Source: Euplotes aediculatus (lineage: Eukaryota; Ciliophora; Spirotrichea; Euplotida; Euplotidae). From it: a stretch of DNA of 29,769 bases. Below the pieces are notes generated by a model that worked only from the letters and a program-made list of their open reading frames with translations, was not told the origin of the DNA and did no database searches. Positions 21,230-29,769 of the stretch are shown here, piece after piece. Every line of letters starts with the position of its first letter. The first letter of the stretch is position 1. The stretch is from contig JAQGFW010019982.1 of assembly GCA_030463445.1 (NCBI GenBank), positions 1-29,769 of the forward strand, in the 5' to 3' direction. The translations under genes were made by a program, and so were the position numbers.

Positions 21230-23240
21230 CTATGGGTAAAGATCTTTATGTTAGCAGCAATAATGTTTGAATTGAATGTTCAAAAAATTGATAATTAGAA
21301 AAGGATATAGATTTTTGTAAATGTATATTTAAAAAGTTGACTTAGTTTGTTTATTAAATTTGAAAAATATAGACTAAAATTAGAAATTAAACTATATTGT
21401 ATTTAATTTAATTACCAAAGTAGTAATTAAATAATTAGATATTTGGTTTGTTTTTATTATTTACTGATACTAATTATGTATATTTTATATAATTAAATTG
21501 ATTAAAAAGTATTTATGAAGATATTTTAATTATATTGTTTTGAAAATAAATTCTATAAAATTAATAATAATAAGGATAAGATTAATATTTAGTACATAAA
21601 AATATGTGTATACTGTATATTTTTAGATAAATGAATATTAATTTTTACTGAAGACCAATAATTTTTTTGTAAACATTTAAGTATTTTTTAATAAAAATAT
21701 ATATAATAAATATGCATAATATATTATTAATGTTCTTAAATGGTACATGTATAGTACAAGAAATAGTCATTGTGTTGTTCACATTATTTCGAAATACATA
21801 CATATTTTTTAGATGCAGAAATTACTAGTCAAATAGTATTTATATACATACATGTAAGTTATAAATTAATCATTAAAAGTATTTATATTTATATATAATC
21901 AATCAGTTTAAAAAAAGTAATTGTTTGTATATTTATGGAACAAATAATAAGTAGTTTATAAGAAACATGAATAGTTCTAATAGAAACTATCAAAAAATTT
22001 CAAATAAGAATCATGCTAGTTTGTGAAAATCTACATATTTTAATAATTTAAATTCATACAATGAATTGTTACTATGTTTATGTTGATTAAAATATCATTG
22101 AAACTATACCATATATATCTTTTCAGAAATTTATAACTTTTTTCATAAAAATTAATAATTTTATTGAGATCATGATCCCTTCACTAAAATCATTATTCTA
22201 GTCATCTTATTTACTTCTATTACTTAAGGTAAATTCATTATTTGGAATTAGATATAATGCATTATCTCCTTAATGATTAATAACTGAATGTTATTAGCTT
22301 TTAATTTTAAAAAAAAATTTATATGAATGAAAACATGTACATCATAGGCATACGTTGAGCTATACATACGAATGAATGCATGTATTTAGTTAGTTGCTCT
22401 CTTATAGTTAATAGAGTTCTTCAAAGGATGAATTAGTGTATTTTAATTAAAAATGCATTTAATAATTTAGCATTTCATAGGTGATATAATCAATTAATAA
22501 ATTTTAAACAAATCGTAGTTGAAATATGAATGTTAACTATTTGTCTCATCATTATATAAAATTAAGTAATACAAATCATAAGGTAAATATAAATGAGATT
22601 TACCTTCTATATACAAGTACAAAAAATTTTAACTCATTAAGAAAACAATGAGTGATTATTAAAAACATAATCTTTAAAAAAAGGATTAAGCAATATCGAC
22701 ATGAACTTTTCTCTCATGGATATATTTCATAATTAAAAATAAATATCTTATCATATCAAGTACTAGATTTTCAATATCTCCTTTAATATTTTTACAAAAC
22801 AATCATAAAGTAAATATCTAAGTTTTACTTAAAATACTTATTGATAGTATGATTTTAAACATCTAGAAAATAGTATCTTTCAAAGTATCATCAATGTGAC
22901 TTGATGTAACTTTATATTTTTTGATCGTAAGTTATTCTTTAATTAGATTTTGTGTGCTTTAATGTATTATTTGAGTATGTTTAGAAATTAATCATAGTTT
23001 AAATACACAGAAGTTTGATGAATTATTAATCTAGAATTTTTAAAAATTGTGTAGTTACTTATTACCTAATGCTTTACTATAAATTCTATGTGTTTATTTG
23101 TTATTTTTAAATAAAAAAAAACAAAAATTATAAATAGGTAAAGATTAAGTACTTCATCTTTAAATAAATTTGATTATTATCTTCTACGGAGTTTAAAAGG
23201 CATAATGTTTTAGAACTGATCATAAATTTGAATTGATAAG
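21230..23240. other. AT-rich DNA, no gene recognised
   Basis: Two kilobases of AT-only DNA with several ATGTACAT/TACATGTA-like words (for example 21742-21760 and 21845-21858). I see no coding-like stretch worth listing. Confidence 0.45.
21648..21657 (+). repeat. Variant of dispersed motif, CTGAAGACCA
   Basis: Shares CTGAAGACC with the minisatellite units at 20956 and resembles the CTAAAGACCAG copies. Isolated in AT-only DNA. Confidence 0.4.
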
Positions 23241-23249
23241 TAAATAATC

Positions 23250-23435
23250 ATGAAGAAGGTTATCTTCATTCAAGATATCATTATAACAATCTCTAAGGAT
23301 GAATTAGCTTTAATTGATACATACTTAAAGACGAAACACATTAATGCATCAGTCAAATACTTGCTTATTTTAAACATCATATCAATTAAGTTAATTTTAA
23401 GGGTTCAATTCATAGATAAGTTCGTCATTTTTTAA
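23250..23435 (+). CDS. Small ORF, 61 residues, unrecognised
   Basis: ATG to TAA with no standard stop inside, in a local GC rise. The protein starts MKKVIFIQDIIITISKDELA, continues LIDTYLKTKHINASVKYLLI and ends with a hydrophobic stretch rich in Ile and Leu. It contains no TAA, TAG or TGA codon, unlike most islands here. It is too short to assign and could be the remnant of a longer frame. Confidence 0.4.
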   Translation: MKKVIFIQDIIITISKDELALIDTYLKTKHINASVKYLLILNIISIKLILRVQFIDKFVIF

Positions 23436-24346
23436 CCAAAAAAGTACTTGATAGATAAATAAGTAAAGATCAGAAATAAAGTTTTGAATAATTGTTTGTA
23501 AATATCGACACTAGTAAATTGTTATCATTTTATTTGTTTGTTTTAATCTTTTATACAAATTATTAATAAAAATGTACTTAAAAAAAATCAGATGTAAATA
23601 ATAAAAAAAAATAGTATTTTGTGAATATTCAATTTAAGAAGTAATTTGTTATTTTGTAATAAAAAATTTTATATTTAAATTTAATACTAATCTATGAAGA
23701 TTTTTAATGTTAAATGCCAGAATTTTAAGTTGAAAATGTTTAAAATTTAAAGTTCAATTATTTAATTAAAAATATGTATTATAAACTTAGAAGAAAATAT
23801 AACTTGTTACAATTACTATCTTAGCATTGGGAATGAAATATAAAACCAAAAAGACATAATATCTGTTAATGATAACATCGAGAAATGTCTACAAATCTCT
23901 AACTAAATTTATCAACAATCTATATTTTGCTTAAAATTTAGTACTGCATAAAGGAATGATGAAATGTAATGAATAAAATTACAATAGAACATATAACCAG
24001 TAAAATCAAAGTTATTTTGATTTTCAAATCGATAATTTTGAAATGAAGAAAATTTATTATTTATAAATTGAAAAAAAAAAAAAATTGTAATAAAAATATT
24101 ATAGTAAATTTTGAGAAAATTAAACTATTGCGAATTAATAATAATAAATATAAATCAATGTTTAAATATAAAAGTATATTAACGAAATATATATTTACTT
24201 GGAGAGTATAGAAACAATTGAAAATAAAATTGTATATTTAGAAGAATGAATGCTGAAAATAAAATAATAAGTATGAAGTCGAGAATTAAATTAACTTCTA
24301 AATTAACAAGTAGTTTTTAAGCTAATATACTTAATAAAGTTATTTA

Positions 24347-24354
24347 CTGAAGAC
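24347..24354 (+). repeat. Variant of dispersed motif, CTGAAGAC
   Basis: Within TTTACTGAAGACATT, matching the context TTTACTGAAGACCA at 21645. Short, so weakly supported on its own. Confidence 0.3.
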
Positions 24355-24489
24355 ATTATTCCTTTAATAGTATAACTTCTAGAATTTTTTAAGCAATTAA
24401 CCTAGGTGATGTTGGATATTAAATCTTCATGTAATATTAATATAAAGACATTGTAGATTTTATGAAATTAAGGTAGGTTAAGATGGTCA

Positions 24490-24501
24490 CTGAAGGCCTA
24501 G
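24490..24501 (+). repeat. Isolated minisatellite core CTGAAGGCCTAG
   Basis: Twelve bases identical to the core of the minisatellite unit at 21029-21039, but alone and 3.3 kb away from the array. Confidence 0.5.
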
Positions 24502-25122
24502 AAAATATATGTATAAAAAAGGTAGATGTTATTTTAAAGATTTTCTTGTATATAATTTTTTAAACCTTATCTCAATATCATTTTAACAAAATTCACAAGC
24601 TAACGAAGTTAAATAGTTTTAAGGATTAAAAAAAAAACATAACACATTGAAACGTATTTATACCAATTTACTTGTAAACATCTTCTCCTTTTTAATCTCA
24701 ATTTCTATGTTTTTAACTAATGTTTTTAGCTTAATTGTAAATATCAATAAATTAAAAATGCATCTTCAATAGTTAGGAGATCAATTATCAAAATTGAGTT
24801 GAAATAAAATTCATTTATACATATTATCTATAAATGAACAATTAAGAAAAGCAGACTAGATCTATATATATTTTTTAATTCAATTAACTAAAAAAAATCC
24901 AAAATAATAATAGTCATTTCTTATTAGATTGAAAAAACAAGCTTACTTCTTATTCAAACAAACGGTAAAGCGTGTATTTCGATAGACACGTTGTTTTCTA
25001 GATCTAATAACTTCAATGCTCCTTACTTATCCATTTTTTCTCGAAATTTTTAATTATTTTATTAGTTGATTTTAAAAAAAAATATATAATTTTTTGTATG
25101 ATGTTTACTAATGAAAAAAAAA

Positions 25123-25136
25123 CCCTAAACCCTAAA
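25123..25136 (-). repeat. Telomere-like tract, two units of TTTAGGG
   Basis: Two perfect units of CCCTAAA on the plus strand, i.e. TTTAGGGTTTAGGG on the minus strand, in DNA where G and C are rare. It lies 45 nt beyond the stop of the 25182..26249 gene, with the G-rich strand running 5' to 3' away from the gene, the orientation of a chromosome end. A run of A flanks it on the outer side. It may be a trapped telomere, an interstitial telomeric seed or chance. Confidence 0.55.
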
Positions 25137-25181
25137 GAAAATAAATAAGAAAAAAAATAAAGAAATTTCTTAAGGATAAAA

Positions 25182-26249
25182 TTATTTTAATAAAGCTTGA
25201 TCTGTTACCAGATCCAATAGGGCCTTGTCCTCAAGGAGTTCCTTCTTAAAGATGAACTCCTTGAATCTTCTCTCTTGTCTCAGTCTCTTCTTCTCCATAT
25301 ACTTCTTATTATTTTTTCTATTTCTCTTCTTCGATTTCTTAACCTCTTCTTGAGGCTTAATATCCTTAGGCTTCTGAGCCTCTAGCAAGATCTCCTCATT
25401 ATCGGAGATCTTCTTTCTCAAGAGGGCCAACCCCTGATCATACTGATTCTTGTTGATGAATCAGTAGTCAGAGGCTGTCCTCTTCCTAGTTCATACTCTG
25501 TCCCCCTCCTTGGTCATCTTCTTGACCTTCAGGAGGATGGACTTAAGATACACCTCGTATCAATCGGAGTTCTTCGCGTCAGAGATCACTGACTTTGATC
25601 TCGAATTGATTTTAAACTCGAGCTCCTTGTCATAATCAAGGAACTCCTTCATGAGAGAACTTTTGGTCTTGGGTAGTGGTGTCTGTGGAGAGAACTTTGT
25701 CTGTGTATGGTTCTGTTCAACAGGTCTAGAGAACCTGTTCCTTCTTTTGGTTGGAGTCAGCTCTCTAGACCTGACACTTAAAGGAGGTTGACCAGTAATA
25801 GTTGCCCTGACCTGCTCGTAGGAAAGTAGCGAGGGCTCAGTACACTGGAATTGCTCATAGAGGCGTCTAGCCTCCAGAGCTTCCAGGATGATTGCTTCTG
25901 CGGAGTTAAGTTCAGCTAACAAGGTATTGTAGGCACGTCTTGCCAGAATAATTTTGGATTCGAAGGCAAACAGTTCCTTGTCATCCATAATTTTAGCCTC
26001 GAGACATCTAAGTCTCGAGTCATTGAATAGGTTGGGGTACTCTCGATCATAGTACCCCAACAGTCATGCAGTTTCTCCCTTCATTTTTACGAATGTCTTA
26101 TTAGAGGTCAGGACCTCAGGGAATGATGCTGGCTCGCCATTTTCAGTTGGCTTCAGCATTGAGCGTATTTTACTGAGATCTGCCCCTTCCTCCTGAGGCC
26201 CCTGATCATTAAGGATTCTCTCAATGATTCCTTTATGCTTAAACAGCAT
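25182..26249 (-). CDS. 355-residue basic protein with four in-frame TGA codons, unknown function
   Basis: The clearest gene in the window. ATG at 26247-26249, TAA at 25182-25184. The frame is uninterrupted except for TGA at residues 62, 230, 253 and 263, which must be sense. The whole segment is much GC-richer than its surroundings and ends sharply at both sides. There is no TGG codon and only two Cys codons (TGT), so TGA=Trp gives a normal composition; contexts such as DY-TGA-FINKN favour an aromatic residue. All of about fifteen Gln are CAA/CAG and none TAR, unlike the other islands. It starts MLFKHKGIIERILNDQGPQE; residues 90-130 look helical (LARRAYNTLLAELNSAEAII). The C-terminal third is strongly basic (KKSKKRNRKNNKKYMEKKRL), suggesting nucleic-acid binding or a nuclear signal. 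No family is recognised. Codon and base use set it apart from its neighbours. Confidence 0.85.
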
Positions 26250-26740
26250 TTTAGTTAATGATTATTATTTAATGTTTAATTATCAGCTTCTTTATATAGT
26301 ATGCTGTCAAATTTTTAAAAATTGTAATTCACTGAAAATCATCAGTGAAAATTGAGTAATGTTTAACTGAAAAATGACTAACTACTGTTATCTTGGATGA
26401 ATCTGCTTTGGATATATATTTTTTAGGATAAACAAAAAAACATAATGATTATTATTATGAAATTAGTATACGTTTAATTAAATGTGATATAATATATTTC
26501 TTGAATAAGTGTAATCTATACTTGATAAGTATATTACTAAATAGATTTTAGTATGAATATATTATTTTAATGTATAATAGATAATTCTAAAATTAAAGGA
26601 AATTCTGAACAAAACTGATATAAGGTCATACATATTAATTATAATTTAATTAATATATTAGTTTATTTTTAATTAATTATCTAATATATATTTGGGAATC
26701 ACAATGTTCTAAATTGTAGATAAGTATTTCTATTCATCAA
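26250..26740. other. AT-rich upstream region
   Basis: AT-only DNA 5' of the gene above, presumably holding its promoter. A palindrome-like AATTAATTATAATTTAATTAA stretch lies around 26635-26660. Nothing else seen. Confidence 0.45.
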
Positions 26741-26970
26741 TAATACTTCCTAGGGATATAAGAAAGCAGACAAGCAAGGAGCTATGTAGATTATTTACAC
26801 AAGCGTCCCATATAGAAAAATTAAAAAAAAGAAATACCAGCAGCTTATTGAGAACCTTAGACAGCTAAAGATGTTCAATAAGTAGTTCTTCGAGCTAATA
26901 ATAGATGTAGACAAGACAATCGCAGTTGAATACCCATGATTGCAAATAGAAATAACCTTGATTATTTAAT
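26740..26970 (+). CDS. Coding-like island, frame ambiguous
   Basis: Two plus-strand frames compete. Frame 0 reads GYKKADKQGAMQIIYTSVPY and KKYQQLIENLRQLKMFNKQ, then DVDKTIAVEYPWLQIE. Another reads YFYSSIILPRDIRKQTSKEL and ASHIEKLKKRNTSSLLRTLD. The segment is clearly GC-richer than its flanks, so something is or was coded here, but I cannot choose the frame or name a family. Confidence 0.3.
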
Positions 26971-27239
26971 GATGACGTTCTTTTGAAGGATCTGATATTA
27001 TGAAGAAGCATCAATCAAGCTAGTTTCAATTGATGCATTTTAATCATAGAAATAAAGATTTTGATAGTTAAGTATAAATAGTTGTCAGATGTTCAGAAAA
27101 TGTGACTATTAGAGGTACTTTAATAAGGCTTGATTCTTAAAAAAAACGAAAAAGGTATTCATAGTAGAAGTATGATAATAACTATATTGTCTTGTTCTTT
27201 TTTTTTGAAAAATCATTTGAAATTATGAAGAAAAAGTTT

Positions 27240-27930
27240 GAAGAGCGAACTAGTGTATCATGTTTATTAGTAATGAGGATTTTCATACGAATGACATGAT
27301 TGTCATTAAATGAAGTCTCTTCAATTATGACTAAAATTATCTACTAAGAAATGTTGAAAAGAATAATTTAAACTACTTGAGTTATCAAAATGAAGCATGA
27401 GATGGAGTTATGATAAGTGTTTAAAGAAAAATATTCTGATTATAGTAGACTGATCTCCTAAATATCCATGAAGTTAAATGGAAAAAAAAATAATCTTGTT
27501 AAATTGCAGTGTTTAATTACTAGGTTCAGTAATATAGTAGAACTATAGAAGTTGAACTTGCTTGAGGTAATGTTTACTGATAAAAAGAATCGTTGTTTAG
27601 AGAAAGTAAAATTATTAGCATCATAAATACAATTTTTATAGAGAAGAATAGTAGAGAGTACAACTATGTAATTTTACGAGATTAACACCTAAGTAAACAC
27701 AAGAATAAAAAGAAATAGTTTTCAGAATTTGTATGTTTAAAGAATGCTTACAATTATTGTATGTAGTTCTTAGAAGAACCTACCAGAATCCTACATGGAT
27801 GCTATTAACAAGAATTATGGATACATTAATAATTTAGAGATGAAGCTAGTTTGCAAAAAGAAGAAATAATATCATACAACTACAACTCATAAAAGATCGT
27901 TATGATAAAGCATCTGAATGTGATCATAAT
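27240..27930 (+). CDS. Coding-like island, unrecognised
   Basis: Frame 0, with TAA/TAG as Gln and TGA as Trp, gives IRMTWLSLNEVSSIMTKII, then KYSDYSRLISQISMKLNG, VMFTDKKNRCLEKVKLLAS and LPESYMDAINKNYGYINNLE. Gln by TAR is frequent. The last part (27780-27860) is the most convincing. No domain seen. Confidence 0.3.
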
Positions 27931-28458
27931 TAATATATCAAAACAGTTATAACTATATATATAAGATGTGTTAGAGTTTCTTAAGCTAAAATTTAAATAA
28001 AATTAATAGAAAGTTCTAAATTTGCTATAATGAATTGATGTAAAAACCCACACATTTCTAAATTTCTATTAAGAATTTCATGTTTTTTTTCATTGTTAAA
28101 CTGAAAATGCATAAATTAAGTATGTTTTGGACAACCAAATTTAATGACATGTGTGGATTTCAAAATTTAATGATATTATCATCATTAATTAAAGCATTAA
28201 GATATATAGTAAAACATATTTAAATCAACACACCAACTAAAGTCTAACCTTATATTCTTGAAAGACTTTGAATAGAAAGTTACCTATTCAAAGTATGAGT
28301 AATTATTGTACGTAGATATGAAATAGATAACATACTACTTCAAAATCTGAAAAGTATCTAATATAATTCATCAATGATTTTTTGAGAAGAAAGATGATGG
28401 TTTGTAGTTGTTGTTATTTGTTTAGCTCTAAAGAAGTTTGGAGAGTTAATAATTATCA

Positions 28459-28640
28459 TTTAGGTATTATTTGGACTTTTAGTATGCTAAACAATAGCCA
28501 TAATGAAATAAAAATACGATATCATGGTCTATATATACATGTTTGAAAATAGAGAGAAGTTTTCTTAAAGTAATGAATATTTACATAAGATACTATCGAC
28601 TCTATATCTATAGGATTATTTAGATATTATTTGGACTGTT
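28459..28640 (+). repeat. Diverged direct duplication, period about 160 bp
   Basis: TTTAGGTATTATTTGGACT at 28459 and TTTAGATATTATTTGGACT at 28619 differ by one base. Further on, ATACGAT occurs at 28514 and 28690. The rest has diverged, so this is an old tandem duplication or a repeated short element. Confidence 0.6.
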
Positions 28641-28680
28641 CTAAAAAATATAAGATTATAGAAAACAGTTGATGTAATGG

Positions 28681-29090
28681 AAATGGTAAATACGATTACA
28701 TAAATTTTGACTTAGTTTTTAAAACTAACAGAATTTGCATATAAGTATCAACAAAAACACATAGTGTAACAAGACTTGCAATGCACTTTACAATCTTAAA
28801 TGATCCACCAAAATAAGAATAGGTAGACAGAATGAAAAGTATTTTAAGTGGATCTAAATTAGATAATGAAATGTATATCTCCCATCTGAAAAACTAGAAA
28901 TTGATTTAGGAGATGGAGAAATTTTAGAAGAGAAAATTGATGATCTAAAGTTTTTAAAAGGTGAAGCAATGAAATAATTAAACTAATTTCATGGTTCAAA
29001 ATTAAAATAGTTATTTTTTAGAAACAAAACTAGTTTAGATTTTAGTTTGCTCCAATGAACAACCTGAGAATAAAACTATCGAGGAAATAT
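28681..29090 (+). CDS. Coding-like island, two frames, unrecognised
   Basis: Frame 2 reads GKYDYINFDLVFKTNRICIQ, then VSTKTHSVTRLAMHFTILND and RMKSILSGSKLDNEMYISH. From about 28876 frame 1 reads YLPSEKLEIDLGDGEILEEK, then DDLKFLKGEAMKQLNQFHG. Both blocks are acidic/basic balanced and unlike filler. The frame change near 28870-28880 is unexplained (no GT-AG segment of suitable length seen). No family recognised. Confidence 0.4.
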
Positions 29091-29210
29091 GTATATCAAT
29101 TTGTTAGGCTATTCGATAATTGGGTCTATTTCACATTTGTGAAATAAATTGTATGTTGACTAAATTCTTTTGATCTACTTTAACATTGTCTACATAATGA
29201 ACTTTGGTGC

Positions 29211-29390
29211 TTATTTCTTTATTGTAAAAATTATACTGCATTTTAGACAGTATCGAATGTTTTGAAGTTTTGGATTTCCTCTTACATTAATTTGTTCTTC
29301 AGGTGAAACCTCTTCAAGGACAACCACTTCCTGACTATTCGACATCTTGCCGTTCATTCCAAGTTTTTTCAGACCAGATCTATCAACCAT
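29211..29390 (-). CDS. Small ORF, 59 residues in the standard code, possibly longer
   Basis: From ATG at 29388-29390 it reads MVDRSGLKKLGMNGKMSNSQ, then EVVVLEEVSPEEQINVRGNP, and meets TAA at 29211. With TAA/TAG as Gln the frame continues to about 29060 (FHKCEIDPIIEQPNKLIYI). The Val/Glu-rich middle and local GC rise suggest real coding. A GTAAGAGG within the frame (about 29287) could be a donor site of a small intron. Unrecognised. Confidence 0.45.
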   Translation of the reverse strand: MVDRSGLKKLGMNGKMSNSQEVVVLEEVSPEEQINVRGNPKLQNIRYCLKCSIIFTIKK

Positions 29391-29650
29391 CAATTCCTTC
29401 AACTATTTATGATTAACAGAGTTGAAGTTTTTATTAAAAGAGAATTTGGTTTAGCACATTTGTTATCTTTAAGGCATTAAATCATGATCTTTTTATGGAA
29501 ATCTATTATAAACAAAGATAGGTATAGAAAAATAGTATAGTATTGATTATATTTTGAAAAATTTCATTAAATAAATAAGACAATGGTTATGGTATAAAAA
29601 AAATAAATTTAATAAATAATAATAAATGTACATTTAATATTTAGTTTAGT

Positions 29651-29769
29651 AAAAAAAAATATAAATAAAATTAGATAGTAATTAATGATTAAGTATTTAT
29701 AAGAAAATTATTGAAAAAAGTTATGTATTTTGACAATACTTTAGTTATTACAACTAATTGTTTAAAAGT
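29651..29769. repeat. Terminal direct repeat, right copy
   Basis: Exact copy of bases 1-119. It begins with the same run of nine A and ends mid-sequence at the window edge, so the continuation is that of base 120 onward. See the left copy for interpretation. Confidence 0.95.

Larger units (their letters stand above)
23440..25120. other. AT-rich DNA, no gene recognised
   Basis: AT-only DNA. Contains motif variants at 24347 and 24490 and a weak inverted repeat CGTGT...ACACG at 24970-24990. No tRNA fold could be drawn around it. Confidence 0.45.

Noticed and set aside
24960-25010. tRNA-like hairpin CGTGT...ACACG
   Set aside because: Only a five-base stem; no acceptor, T-loop or anticodon arm could be built around it.
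25182-26249. TGA as Cys (Euplotes code)
   Set aside because: Not fully excluded, but it would leave the 355-residue protein with no Trp at all and give unusual Cys content; TAA/TAG as Gln in other islands also does not fit Euplotes.
1-29769. Organelle genome (apicoplast or mitochondrion, where TGA=Trp is common)
   Set aside because: No rRNA, tRNA, ribosomal-protein, cox/cob or rpo gene seen; introns, transposases and gene spacing are nuclear in style.

Overview
The window is extremely AT-rich and its plus strand is A-rich. Its first and last 119 bases are identical, so it is best read as a closed circle of 29,650 bp (or a tandem unit) cut open at an arbitrary point. There is no bacterial, phage or organelle gene set: no rRNA or tRNA that I can see, no Shine-Dalgarno/operon layout. 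The content points to a ciliate, probably germline-type (micronucleus-like) DNA: short GC-richer coding islands in AT-rich filler, introns of about 19-32 nt, several decayed cut-and-paste transposases, and reading frames that make sense only if standard stop codons are translated.

The genetic code is the main clue. The clearest gene (25182..26249, minus) is one 355-residue frame crossed by four TGA codons and ended by TAA. A second, spliced gene (10993..11778, minus) needs two TGA and three TAA/TAG codons as sense. Two Tc1/mariner-type transposases keep their catalytic motifs in frames rich in TAA, TAG and TGA. TAA/TAG as Gln and TGA as Trp fits best, with real termination at a TAA next to AT-only DNA. 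That is the pattern known from karyorelictids (UAR=Gln, UGA=Trp/stop) and Condylostoma (all three stops context-dependent). TGA=Cys (Euplotes) is not excluded. Because no codon then closes a frame, open frames alone prove nothing here, so many coding-like islands below carry low confidence.

Layout. 1-7 kb: AT-rich DNA with several coding-like islands on the plus strand. 7.2-8.3 kb: a piggyBac-like transposase remnant. 8.8-9.2 and 10.4-10.6 kb: short coding-like islands. 11.0-11.8 kb: the spliced gene on minus, divergent from Tc1/mariner transposase remnant 1 (12.2-13.6 kb). 13.6-16.4 kb: AT-rich DNA with a three-copy 31-bp repeat. 16.4-18.2 kb: a Lys/Asn-rich coding-like tract. 18.5-19.6 kb: Tc1/mariner transposase 2, followed by an unrecognised gene (19.7-20.7 kb) whose frame runs on into a 24-bp minisatellite that reads as an octapeptide repeat (20.9-21.2 kb). 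21.2-25.1 kb: AT-rich, with one small ORF. 25.1-26.25 kb: the GC-richer gene, with a TTTAGGG-TTTAGGG telomere-like tract 45 nt past its stop. 26.7-29.4 kb: weaker islands on both strands.

The transposon remnants do not look able to move: frames are broken and one catalytic Glu is replaced. No working multi-gene system can be asserted. The interest lies in the code, the tiny introns, the repeat-bearing gene next to transposase 2, and a short GC-rich motif scattered around the circle.
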